Below are positions 1 to 5,222 of a DNA stretch of 5,222 bases, one piece after another. The position numbers were made by a program, and so were the translations under genes. The notes beneath the pieces were generated by a model. The model saw only the letters and a program-made list of their open reading frames with translations. It had not been told where the DNA came from and did no database searches. How positions within the stretch are numbered: the first letter of the stretch is position 1; every line of letters starts with the position of its first letter. The DNA is from CAMLHP01 sp035712285 (GTDB lineage Bacteria; Gemmatimonadota; Gemmatimonadetes; Gemmatimonadales; GWC2-71-9): the NCBI GenBank assembly GCA_035712285.1, contig DASTBA010000146.1, positions 1 through 5,222 on the forward strand, in the 5' to 3' direction.

Positions 1-80
1 ATTTATTCGACACTTCCAGCCGTCTCAAGCCGCTCTCGACTGAGGGAGCCCAACAGCGGGTGTGGGGTCCGAGTCACAAC

Positions 81-86
81 TATCTT
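81..86 (+). promoter_or_regulatory. Possible -10 element of the VanZ-family gene
   Basis: TATCTT matches the sigma-70 -10 consensus at four of six positions and lies 7 nt before ATG 94. The -35 region (about 57-63) is not recognisable. If used, transcription would start at or next to the ATG, giving a leaderless mRNA, which would fit the absence of a Shine-Dalgarno. Positions 1-80 otherwise hold nothing I can identify. Confidence 0.25.
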
Positions 87-93
87 CCGCCGC

Positions 94-1311
94 ATGGTTC
101 CGCGTCCCAAATCGAACTACTCGAACGCCGCTCTCGGCGCAGCGATCGTTCTGATCGCGGCCCTGACCCTGGTACCGGCACCGCAGCAGGCCGCGGCCTC
201 GGCCCTCACTCCGTGGTACTGCCTCATCTGCGGTGATCGTGGTCTTGTGGATGTGCTCCTCAATATTGCGCTCTTCGTGCCATTGGGAATGGCACTCGGA
301 TGCCGAGGTGTCCGGCCTTCCCGCGCCACCCTGATCGCACTCCTCGCTTCTGCCGCTATCGAGTTGGCACAAGCCACGTTAGTACCCGGCCGGGACGCCA
401 GCCTGAGCGATGTCCTGACCAACACCGCCGGGGCCCTGGCAGGTGCCATCCTCGCCTCCTGCCTCGGGACACTGTGGCGCCCGACTGTCAGCCGGGCTCG
501 ACAACTTGCCCTGGGCGGTGCTGCAGCCTGGCTCGCCCTGCTGGCAGTGACAGGAATTGCACTTCAGCCTGACCGCGCGTCCAAACCGACTCTGCTGTTC
601 GTCGCGCCGCCGGAGCCGCTGCTCGACACCTTCCGGGGGACAGTACACCGCGTGGAGCCCGACTCCGTCCCCGAGGTCATGCAGACCCTTGCAGTGACCG
701 CGATGGTCACAACGGCGGGACTGACCGAGCGGCTTGCCCCCGTTGTCGAACTGCGGGACTCGAGCCGCTATCCAGTTGCCCGCCTGGGGCAGCTGGGCCA
801 GAAGCCGGCGTTCGAACGCCGGCTCCTGGCGACCCGGTGGCGCCTGCGCACCCCGACCGTGTTCGCCTACGGCGGTGCGATCCCGGCGGACCCCGCCCGG
901 GTCATCCTCGCCGGCGGATATGGTTCCGCAACGCTGTGGACCGAAGCCGACGTCGGCGGGCACCGCTACCGGAATCAGCTTCGGCTCACCCCCGGCTCCG
1001 GATGGATGCTCGTGCTGCCGCTTCGATATCCGTTTGACGTGCGGCAGAATTGGACCGCGGGAATCTGGCTTGCCGTTCCGCTCCTGCTGGTGGGGTTCTG
1101 GTCCGGAAGAGCCGGCTTCGGCGCCGTGGCCACCGGTGCCGGTGCCATCATGCTGATGGGGCTGGGACTGGAGGGGATGGCGGCGCTCTTCGGGCTGGCC
1201 CGCGATGGAAGCGTCGCCTGGATACTGGGACTGCTGGCGGTGATGGCAGGGTGGGGCACGGACCGGGCGGCGATGTTCACACGAAAGCACGAAAACACGA
1301 ATGAGGTGTGA
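94..1311 (+). CDS. VanZ-family integral membrane protein with large extracytoplasmic insertion
   Basis: The 405-residue product has a VanZ-like core at about residues 51-120: a hydrophobic helix ending in LFVPLG, then IELAQ (E90, Q93), PGR (98-100) and DVLTN.AGALAG (D106, N110, G113). Likely membrane helices are 11-28, 51-70, 77-95, 105-124, 137-156, 321-337, 341-366 and 372-389. Arg/Lys-rich loops at the N-terminus, 71-77, 129-136 and the C-terminus fit the positive-inside rule and put residues 157-318 outside the membrane. That segment is rich in alternating beta-like residues and could be a degenerate jelly-roll/LamG-like domain (inference). A CxxC pair (C43, C46) lies just before the second helix. 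VanZ itself raises teicoplanin tolerance by an unknown mechanism, and the family is broad, so resistance should not be assumed here. The frame is open to the window's left edge, but no ATG, GTG or TTG precedes ATG 94. No Shine-Dalgarno is visible. Residues 395-405 are encoded by the inverted-repeat element. Confidence 0.85.
   Translation: MVPRPKSNYSNAALGAAIVLIAALTLVPAPQQAAASALTPWYCLICGDRGLVDVLLNIALFVPLGMALGCRGVRPSRATLIALLASAAIELAQATLVPGRDASLSDVLTNTAGALAGAILASCLGTLWRPTVSRARQLALGGAAAWLALLAVTGIALQPDRASKPTLLFVAPPEPLLDTFRGTVHRVEPDSVPEVMQTLAVTAMVTTAGLTERLAPVVELRDSSRYPVARLGQLGQKPAFERRLLATRWRLRTPTVFAYGGAIPADPARVILAGGYGSATLWTEADVGGHRYRNQLRLTPGSGWMLVLPLRYPFDVRQNWTAGIWLAVPLLLVGFWSGRAGFGAVATGAGAIMLMGLGLEGMAALFGLARDGSVAWILGLLAVMAGWGTDRAAMFTRKHENTNEV
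803..824. repeat. Perfect 22-bp palindrome inside the VanZ-family gene
   Basis: The sequence from 803 to 824 equals its own reverse complement, with half-site AGCCGGCGTTC and dyad centre between 813 and 814. It contains GCCGGC at each end and TTCGAA in the middle. It lies in the codons for KPAFERRL in the extracytoplasmic segment. Because it is self-complementary, the opposite strand also encodes PAFERRL. It has no spacer, so it would form a cruciform or hairpin only with a few unpaired central bases. Its role, if any, is unknown. Confidence 0.9.
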
Positions 1312-1374
1312 CTAGCGACGACGGAATCTCGCCTCAGCCGTAATTCGCCCTTCGTGTTTTCGTGCTTTCGTGTG
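1278..1374. repeat. 97-bp inverted-repeat element with 24-bp perfect arms at a convergent gene junction
   Basis: The left arm (1278-1301) and right arm (1351-1374) are perfect reverse complements over 24 bp, separated by 49 bp. Each arm is made of three near-identical 8-mers: CACGAAAG (1280-1287), CACGAAAA (1288-1295) and CACGAATG (1296-1303, the last two bases outside the arm), mirrored in 1351-1372. The arms are clearly richer in A/T than their surroundings. Inside the centre, TGAGG (1302-1306) can pair with CCTCA (1332-1336), and alternatively ACGG (1321-1324) with CCGT (1338-1341). The element contains the stop codons of both neighbours: TGA of the VanZ-family gene at 1309-1311 and TGA of the HNH gene at 1336-1334. 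No target-site duplication is evident at its edges. It may be a dispersed palindromic (REP/MITE-like) repeat. Arm translations such as RKHENT and FVFSCFR resemble spurious peptides I recall from environmental genome annotations, but I have not verified this. Confidence 0.85.
1278..1374. terminator. Possible bidirectional terminator formed by the inverted repeat
   Basis: The 24-bp stem would form in transcripts from either side, just past or around the two stop codons of convergent genes, which is where a shared terminator is expected. The right arm is T-rich on the + strand, but there is no classical uninterrupted U-tract, and the 49-nt loop is long for an intrinsic terminator. The role is inferred from position and structure only. 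RNA stabilisation or transcript separation are alternatives. Confidence 0.4.
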
Positions 1375-1969
1375 CTGCACCGGCATGCCCGCCGAGTTCG
1401 GGGCTCGCCACCAGGATCGATTCGCCGCCCAGTGCCCGCAGCGCCGCCTCGCCGTAGAACAGCCGGATGTACTTGGCCTGCGTGGCGGTGAGGCGCCGCA
1501 CCGCCCAGGAGAGATGCACGAAGTGCGGCTCCACCGGCGCCACCAGCGGGTGCATCCCACACTCCGAGGGCAGGCGATTCCCCTTGCGCGTGTTGCAGCT
1601 GCTGCACGCCGTGACGCAGTTGCCCCAGTCGTTCCCGCCGCCGCGCGAGAGCGGCACCATGTGATCCCGCGTCAGGCACTCGCGCGAGCGCAGCTCGTGC
1701 TGGGTCCGGTGGCAGTACATGCACCGGTAACCGTCGCGCGCGAAGAGGAAGGTGTTGGTGACCTGGCGACGGAAACGGCGGGGAACGTGGATGAAGCGGA
1801 CGAGGCGGATGATGGCGGGTCGGGGATAGTCGGACCGCGCACTTCGGACCAGGTCGGCGTGATCGGCCTCGACGATCTCGGCCTTGCCTTCGATGACAAG
1901 ACGGAGCGCCCGCCGCACCGGGACCATCGTGAGCGGTTCGAACGACGCATTGAGCGCAAGACAGCGCAC
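1334..1969 (-). CDS. HNH endonuclease-family protein
   Basis: The product has 211 residues and an HNH/McrA-type zinc-finger nuclease fold. The N-terminal part (residues 1-40, with LALNASFEPL and GKAEIVEAD) is the conserved region that precedes the nuclease in this widespread small HNH family. The HNH core spans about 72-135: CxxC at C83/C86, catalytic-type D102-H103, N117, CxxC at C122/C125, then N126 and K129. The four cysteines likely bind zinc, and the His-Asn-Asn set would hold the metal that cleaves DNA. The cellular role of the family is unknown. I chose GTG at 1969 because the conserved N-terminus starts there and GGGGAG lies 6 nt upstream; the frame stays open further upstream but looks unlike protein. 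Residues from about 199 to 211 (HESTKTRRANYG) come from the inverted-repeat element and are unlikely to be ancestral. It follows the PBP1A-like gene by 86 bp on the same strand. Confidence 0.88.
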   Translation of the reverse strand: MRCLALNASFEPLTMVPVRRALRLVIEGKAEIVEADHADLVRSARSDYPRPAIIRLVRFIHVPRRFRRQVTNTFLFARDGYRCMYCHRTQHELRSRECLTRDHMVPLSRGGGNDWGNCVTACSSCNTRKGNRLPSECGMHPLVAPVEPHFVHLSWAVRRLTATQAKYIRLFYGEAALRALGGESILVASPELGGHAGAAHESTKTRRANYG

Positions 1970-1975
1970 GGTACT

Positions 1976-1981
1976 CTCCCC
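1976..1981 (-). promoter_or_regulatory. Shine-Dalgarno that fixes the GTG start of the HNH gene
   Basis: Read on the - strand, GGGGAG ends 6 nt before GTG 1969-1967, which is ideal spacing. It is the only strong Shine-Dalgarno upstream of a gene in this window and decides between this GTG and the longer open frame upstream. Confidence 0.75.
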
Positions 1982-1996
1982 GACCGAATTGAGGAC

Positions 1997-2012
1997 CGTC
2001 GCGAACGCGACG
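1997..2012. other. Small perfect hairpin between the PBP and HNH genes
   Basis: CGTCGC (1997-2002) and GCGACG (2007-2012) form a 6-bp stem with a 4-nt loop (GTTC on the - strand). It lies 28 nt upstream of the HNH start in the 86-bp gap. No T-run follows, so it is not a standard intrinsic terminator. It may slow or stabilise the shared transcript, or simply be chance in GC-rich DNA. Confidence 0.35.
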
Positions 2013-2055
2013 CTGTACGCTACAAGGGCCACCCCGGAAACAGCAACCCGCGTGC

Positions 2056-4311
2056 CTAGCGGGGCGCCGGCTGGCGGGGCGGCGTGCCGGCCGGCGGGGG
2101 CGCCGGCCGCGCGGTGAGCGTATCCCGCTGGGTCGCCGCACCCGGGGCACCGATGCCGAAGGGGCTCAGGATCCCCTGCGTGTGGACCGGGCAGTACTCG
2201 GTCGGCTCCGTCCCGGGGATGAACGACTCGATCTCGTGCACTTCCGCCGGGCAGAATGCGGTGGCGAGGTATCCGGTGGTGTTGTCGATCTCCGCTGCCT
2301 TGAGCTCCGAGGGGCGGGGCCACGGTGCCGGAACCGGCCGGCGGGCATAGATCTCGTTCATGAGCGCGGTCCACGCCGGCGCGGCCAGGCGGCCGCCCTG
2401 CGCGTTCGGCATGATCTTGGTGGGCGTGTCGAAGCCCATCCAGACGCCGGTCACGAGTTCCGGCGTGAAGCCGATGAACCAGACGTCGTTGTAGTCGTTG
2501 GTCGTGCCGGTCTTGCCGCCGGCGGGAAAGCGGATCCGCGCGCCCACCGAGCCGGCGGCGGTCCCCTTCCGCACCACATCACGCAGCGCATCCACCATGA
2601 GCCAGGCCTGGTCCTGGTCCATGACCGGAATCAGCCGCGGCTTCGGCTCCCACACGATGTTGCCGTCCCGGTCCTCCACCCGCTCGATGGCGAACGGCTC
2701 GGCCCGGTCCCCGAGATTGGCGAAGGCGGTGTACGCCGAGACCATCTCCAGCGGGATCACGTCGGCGGAGCCGATGGCAATGGCCGGCACCGGCAGGATG
2801 CGCGAGGTAATGCCGAAGCGGCGGGCCTCGGCGATCACCGCATCCGGCCCCACCTGGATCCCCAGCTTGATCGCCGGGATGTTCCGGGATTCGTAGAGGT
2901 GCCAGCGCAGCGTATGGGCGCCGGAATACTTGAGGTCGTAGTTCTGCGGGGTCCAGAGATCCTGCCCCGGCACCGCCAGCGAGAAGGTGTCATCCACGAT
3001 CACTTCGGAAAACGGGATGCCGCTCCGGAGCGCCGCCGAGTAGACGAACGGCTTGAAGGTGGACCCCGGCTGGCGGAGGGCCTGGGTGGCACGGTTGAAC
3101 TTGCTGTCATCGAAGTCGCGCCCGCCGATCATGGCGCGGATCGCGCCGGTCTTCGCGTCGAGCGTGAGCAGCAGCCCCTGGAGATACGGCGAGTTGGCGA
3201 CGGTCTCGTCACCGGCCTGCTCGTCCTGCTTCCGGTCCTGGTACTCGGCGTAGGTCTCGTGCCGGAAGCCCGGCATCTTCTCGATGGCGCGGAGCTGGTC
3301 CTCGAGCGAGCGCTCCGCCGTGAGCTGCATGTCCAGGTCCAGCGTCGTGTAGACCCGGTAGCCCTCGCGATAGAGATCGGGGCCGAAGCGCGCCTGCAGG
3401 ATCTGCCGCACGTACTCGACGAAGTACTCGCCCACCGTGGAGAAGTCGGAGTGCTCCGAGAGCTCGAGCGGCCAGGCCTTCCAGCGCTCCGCCTCCTCGC
3501 GGGTCAGCTTGCCGTTCTCCCGCATCAGCCCGATCACGACGTTGCGCCGCTCGACGTTGTTGTCGGGGTGCTTCCGCGGATTGTAGCGCGAGGGCGCCTT
3601 GGGAATGGCGGCCAGCGTCGCCGCTTCCGCCACGTTCAGCGCGCGGACCGACTTGCCGAAGTACCGCTGGGAGGCGGCTTCCACGCCGAAGGCGCGGTTG
3701 CCCAGGTCGATCTGGTTGAGATAGAGCTCGAGGATCTTGTCCTTGGGATACTTCTTCTCGATCTCCAGGGCCACCTTGGCTTCCCGGAGCTTGCGCTGGA
3801 GGCCGGCAAACCCGGAGCGGGTGCGCCGGTCAATGGCGTCGGGCCAGAGGTTCCCGGCGAGCTGCATGGTGATCGTGGAGGCGCCGCCCGCGAGCCGCCG
3901 CTTGAGCACGATGTCCTTCATGGCCCCGAAGACGCGCACCCAGTCCACGCCGTGGTGCCGGTAGAAGCGCTTGTCCTCGGTGCTCACGAACGCCGCCACC
4001 ACCGCCGGCGACATCTCCCTGAGCGGCACCAGGGTGCGACGCTCCAGCCCGAGATCGGTGAGGAGGCGTCCGTCGGCCGCGTACACCTTGGCGGCCTGGT
4101 TCGGGTCGTAGGAATCGAGCGTATCCACCGACGGGCAGGAGTTGCCGAGGCAGGCGGTGAACCAGAGCGCCATGACGACGGCCACGCCCAGCGCGAACGC
4201 GCCGGCGACGCCCAGCAGGAGCCAGCGCCGGGTGCGGGCATTCCACCACCCGGACGACGAGCGGTCGCCCACGAGTGGACGCCGGAAGGGAGATCGGAAC
4301 CGAAGGGACAT
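2056..4311 (-). CDS. Class A penicillin-binding protein (PBP1A-like), bifunctional peptidoglycan synthase
   Basis: The 751-residue product polymerises lipid II into glycan strands and cross-links their peptides outside the cytoplasmic membrane. It has a basic cytoplasmic N-terminus (1-29), one membrane anchor (about 30-52) and a GT51 glycosyltransferase domain (about 75-250). GT51 motifs are TEDKRFYRHHGVD with catalytic E112, GGASTITMQL (142-151), RKLREAKVALEIE (173-185), KDKILELYLNQ (190-200) and the AATLAAIPKAPS.YNP region (230-245). The transpeptidase domain (about 375-655) has SxxK at S417-K420, SxN at S475-N477 and KTGT at 600-603, so both activities look intact. The linker (about 340-372) is highly charged. 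A C-terminal extension carries C687 and C707, then a Pro/Ala-rich tail (726-751). C54 and C59 lie just outside the anchor. An in-frame TAG 12 nt upstream of ATG 4311 excludes a longer start. No Shine-Dalgarno is seen. It diverges from tyrS and precedes the HNH gene. Confidence 0.96.
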   Translation of the reverse strand: MSLRFRSPFRRPLVGDRSSSGWWNARTRRWLLLGVAGAFALGVAVVMALWFTACLGNSCPSVDTLDSYDPNQAAKVYAADGRLLTDLGLERRTLVPLREMSPAVVAAFVSTEDKRFYRHHGVDWVRVFGAMKDIVLKRRLAGGASTITMQLAGNLWPDAIDRRTRSGFAGLQRKLREAKVALEIEKKYPKDKILELYLNQIDLGNRAFGVEAASQRYFGKSVRALNVAEAATLAAIPKAPSRYNPRKHPDNNVERRNVVIGLMRENGKLTREEAERWKAWPLELSEHSDFSTVGEYFVEYVRQILQARFGPDLYREGYRVYTTLDLDMQLTAERSLEDQLRAIEKMPGFRHETYAEYQDRKQDEQAGDETVANSPYLQGLLLTLDAKTGAIRAMIGGRDFDDSKFNRATQALRQPGSTFKPFVYSAALRSGIPFSEVIVDDTFSLAVPGQDLWTPQNYDLKYSGAHTLRWHLYESRNIPAIKLGIQVGPDAVIAEARRFGITSRILPVPAIAIGSADVIPLEMVSAYTAFANLGDRAEPFAIERVEDRDGNIVWEPKPRLIPVMDQDQAWLMVDALRDVVRKGTAAGSVGARIRFPAGGKTGTTNDYNDVWFIGFTPELVTGVWMGFDTPTKIMPNAQGGRLAAPAWTALMNEIYARRPVPAPWPRPSELKAAEIDNTTGYLATAFCPAEVHEIESFIPGTEPTEYCPVHTQGILSPFGIGAPGAATQRDTLTARPAPPPAGTPPRQPAPR
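2061..2107. repeat. Direct repeat in the Pro/Ala-rich tail codons of the PBP gene
   Basis: GGGGCGCCGGC occurs at 2061-2071 and again at 2097-2107, exactly 36 bp (12 codons) apart, both reading as Pro-Ala-Pro in the PBP tail. This looks like a low-complexity tail expanded by short duplication. The stretch is extremely GC-rich, with nested palindromes such as GCCGGCCGGC. Confidence 0.6.
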
Positions 4312-4317
4312 GGGTGG

Positions 4318-4328
4318 AAGCTAGTAGT
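4318..4328 (-). promoter_or_regulatory. Possible -10 element of the PBP1A-like gene
   Basis: On the - strand, TACTAG lies 9 nt before ATG 4311, within the last part of the divergent region (approximate bounds given). A -35 hexamer at the expected distance is not recognisable. With no Shine-Dalgarno present, this placement would give a leaderless or nearly leaderless mRNA. The TAG of this hexamer is also the in-frame stop just upstream of the gene. Confidence 0.3.
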
Positions 4329-4356
4329 CCGGGAACGCGGGAGCCACGGGGCGCGC

Positions 4357-4385
4357 TTGCCGCCGTCTCCCCCTGCACCTACTGT
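4357..4385 (+). promoter_or_regulatory. Putative sigma-70-type promoter of tyrS
   Basis: TTGCCG (4357-4362) and TACTGT (4380-4385) are separated by 17 bp, the optimal spacing. They match the consensus at four and three of six positions. The -10 ends 8 nt before ATG 4394, so transcription would start at or within a couple of bases of the start codon. No Shine-Dalgarno lies in 4386-4393, which agrees with a leaderless mRNA. No T-box leader is possible in the 82 bp between the divergent genes. Confidence 0.45.
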
Positions 4386-4393
4386 TGGCGCCT

Positions 4394-5222
4394 ATGAGCG
4401 ACTTCCTCGACCATCTGACCGCGCGCGGCTTCGTCCAGGACGCCACACCGGGAGCCGCCGAGCGGATCAGGGACCGGCCGATCACGGGATACGTGGGGTT
4501 CGACCCGACCGCGTCCTCGCTTCACGTGGGAAGCCTGGTCCCCATCATGGGGCTCGCGTGGCTGCAGCGGCTGGGCGGCTCGCCGGTGGCACTGGTGGGC
4601 GCGGGCACCGCCCTCGTGGGCGATCCGAGCGGCAAGCGCGCCGAGCGGCCGATGCTCCCCGAGGAGGAGATCGCCAGCAACTCCGAGGCCATCGAGCGGC
4701 AGTTGCGCGCCTTCCTCCGGTTCGAGGGCCCGAACGCCGCCCGTGTGGCCAACAATGCCGACTGGCTGCGGGACATCGGCCTGATGGAGTTCCTTCGCGA
4801 AACGGGCAAGCACTTCACCGTGAACGTGATGCTCCAGAAGGAGTCGGTGCGGAACCGGATGGAGACGGGGATCTCCTTCGCGGAATTCGCCTACATGCTG
4901 GTCCAGGCGCATGATTTCTGGCACCTCTTCCGCACCAGCGGCGTGGAGCTGCAGATGGGCGGGTCGGATCAGTGGGGCAACATCACCGCGGGGATCGAGC
5001 TGATCTCGCGCAAGGAGGGGGCGGCGGCGCACGGCGTCGTCTTTCCCCTCCTCACGACGGCGAGCGGCAGCAAGTTCGGCAAGAGCGAGCAGGGCAATGT
5101 CTGGCTCGATCCGGCGCGCACCAGCCCGTACAGCTTCTACCAGTACTGGCTCAATGCCGACGACCGGGATGCGGAGCGGTGGCTCAATTTCTTCACGTTC
5201 CTGCCGGCCGAGGCGATCGCGG
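4394..5222 (+). CDS. tyrS: Tyrosyl-tRNA synthetase, 5' part (gene runs off the window)
   Basis: This class I synthetase charges tRNA-Tyr with tyrosine in the cytoplasm, using ATP. The first 276 codons are present. Seen features are YVGFDPTASSLHVGS (33-47) with Y33 and D37 of the tyrosine pocket and the HIGH-type signature as HVGS (44-47); ALVGDPSGK (73-81); GKHFTVNVMLQKESV (138-152); YMLVQAHDF (167-175) with Y167, Q171 and D174 placed as in other TyrRS; QMGGSDQWGN (187-196); and the KMSKS-type loop as KFGKS (227-231). Bacterial TyrRS is usually about 400-430 residues, so the anticodon-binding part and C-terminal S4 domain lie beyond the window. From memory, the HVGS variant is shared by a subgroup of bacterial TyrRS including alphaproteobacterial ones, so I do not read it as a defect. 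The start is ATG 4394, the first start that keeps the conserved N-terminus; no Shine-Dalgarno is seen. Confidence 0.96.
   Translation, partial: MSDFLDHLTARGFVQDATPGAAERIRDRPITGYVGFDPTASSLHVGSLVPIMGLAWLQRLGGSPVALVGAGTALVGDPSGKRAERPMLPEEEIASNSEAIERQLRAFLRFEGPNAARVANNADWLRDIGLMEFLRETGKHFTVNVMLQKESVRNRMETGISFAEFAYMLVQAHDFWHLFRTSGVELQMGGSDQWGNITAGIELISRKEGAAAHGVVFPLLTTASGSKFGKSEQGNVWLDPARTSPYSFYQYWLNADDRDAERWLNFFTFLPAEAIA

Noticed and set aside
94..1311. Glycopeptide-resistance gene cluster
   Set aside because: VanZ homologues are common in bacteria without resistance, and no vanH, vanA, vanX or regulator genes are present in the window.
1997..2012. Intrinsic terminator between the PBP and HNH genes
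   Set aside because: The stem is only 6 bp and no T-run follows on the - strand, so I list it only as a hairpin.
975..2150. A 391-codon - strand open frame across the convergent junction
   Set aside because: It is out of frame with the HNH gene, Arg/Pro/Gly-rich, and its FVFSCFR-like stretch is just the inverted repeat translated. It is not a protein gene.
1970..2374. N-terminal extension of the HNH frame up to 2374
   Set aside because: These codons overlap the PBP gene's 3' end, look non-protein-like (Pro/Gly/His/Arg-rich), and a GTG with an ideal Shine-Dalgarno lies at the conserved N-terminus.
4135..4155. Possible lipoprotein signal at C54 of the PBP
   Set aside because: The residues before the cysteine (FTAC) do not fit a lipobox, and the cysteine lies about 53 residues in, after a normal class A PBP anchor.
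4523..4534. HIGH motif of TyrRS reading HVGS, which could suggest a defective or specialised enzyme
   Set aside because: The same variant is, as I recall, normal in a large subgroup of bacterial TyrRS, and all other catalytic motifs are present.
2182..4914. A 910-codon open frame on the + strand antisense to the PBP gene and running into tyrS
   Set aside because: It mirrors the PBP gene's codon bias in a GC-rich sequence, has a His/Arg/Gly-rich composition with no recognisable domain, and overlaps two certain genes. It is a shadow frame.

Overview
The window is GC-rich, bacterial and almost fully coding. It holds four protein genes and no visible RNA gene, insertion sequence or CRISPR array. 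My best guess at the source is an environmental bacterium of the Gemmatimonadota type. That rests on the GC-rich codon use and on a remembered resemblance of the PBP1A and TyrRS sequences, so treat it as tentative.

Layout from left to right: (1) positions 94-1311, + strand, a VanZ-family membrane protein with an unusual extra extracytoplasmic domain. (2) 1278-1374, a compact 97-bp inverted-repeat element sitting exactly where two convergent genes end; its arms are perfect 24-bp complements built from tandem 8-mers, and they encode the last residues of both flanking proteins. (3) 1334-1969, - strand, a small HNH endonuclease-family protein with a GTG start and a clear Shine-Dalgarno. (4) 2056-4311, - strand, a complete class A penicillin-binding protein (PBP1A-like), lying upstream of the HNH gene and probably co-transcribed with it. 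(5) 4394 to the window end, + strand, the first 276 codons of tyrosyl-tRNA synthetase, divergent from the PBP gene across an 82-bp promoter region.

Functionally, the PBP polymerises and cross-links peptidoglycan. VanZ-family proteins are linked to glycopeptide (teicoplanin) tolerance, so a cell-envelope theme is possible but not shown, because the two genes are convergent and separated by the HNH gene. TyrRS is housekeeping. The HNH protein belongs to a widespread family of unknown cellular role.

The most notable non-coding signals are the repeat element at the convergent gene ends, a perfect 22-bp palindrome inside the VanZ gene, and a start-site pattern that suggests leaderless mRNAs: the three genes that would carry their own promoter lack a Shine-Dalgarno and have a -10-like hexamer 7-9 nt before ATG, while the operon-internal gene has a strong Shine-Dalgarno. 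I see no convincing new defence or mobile system here.
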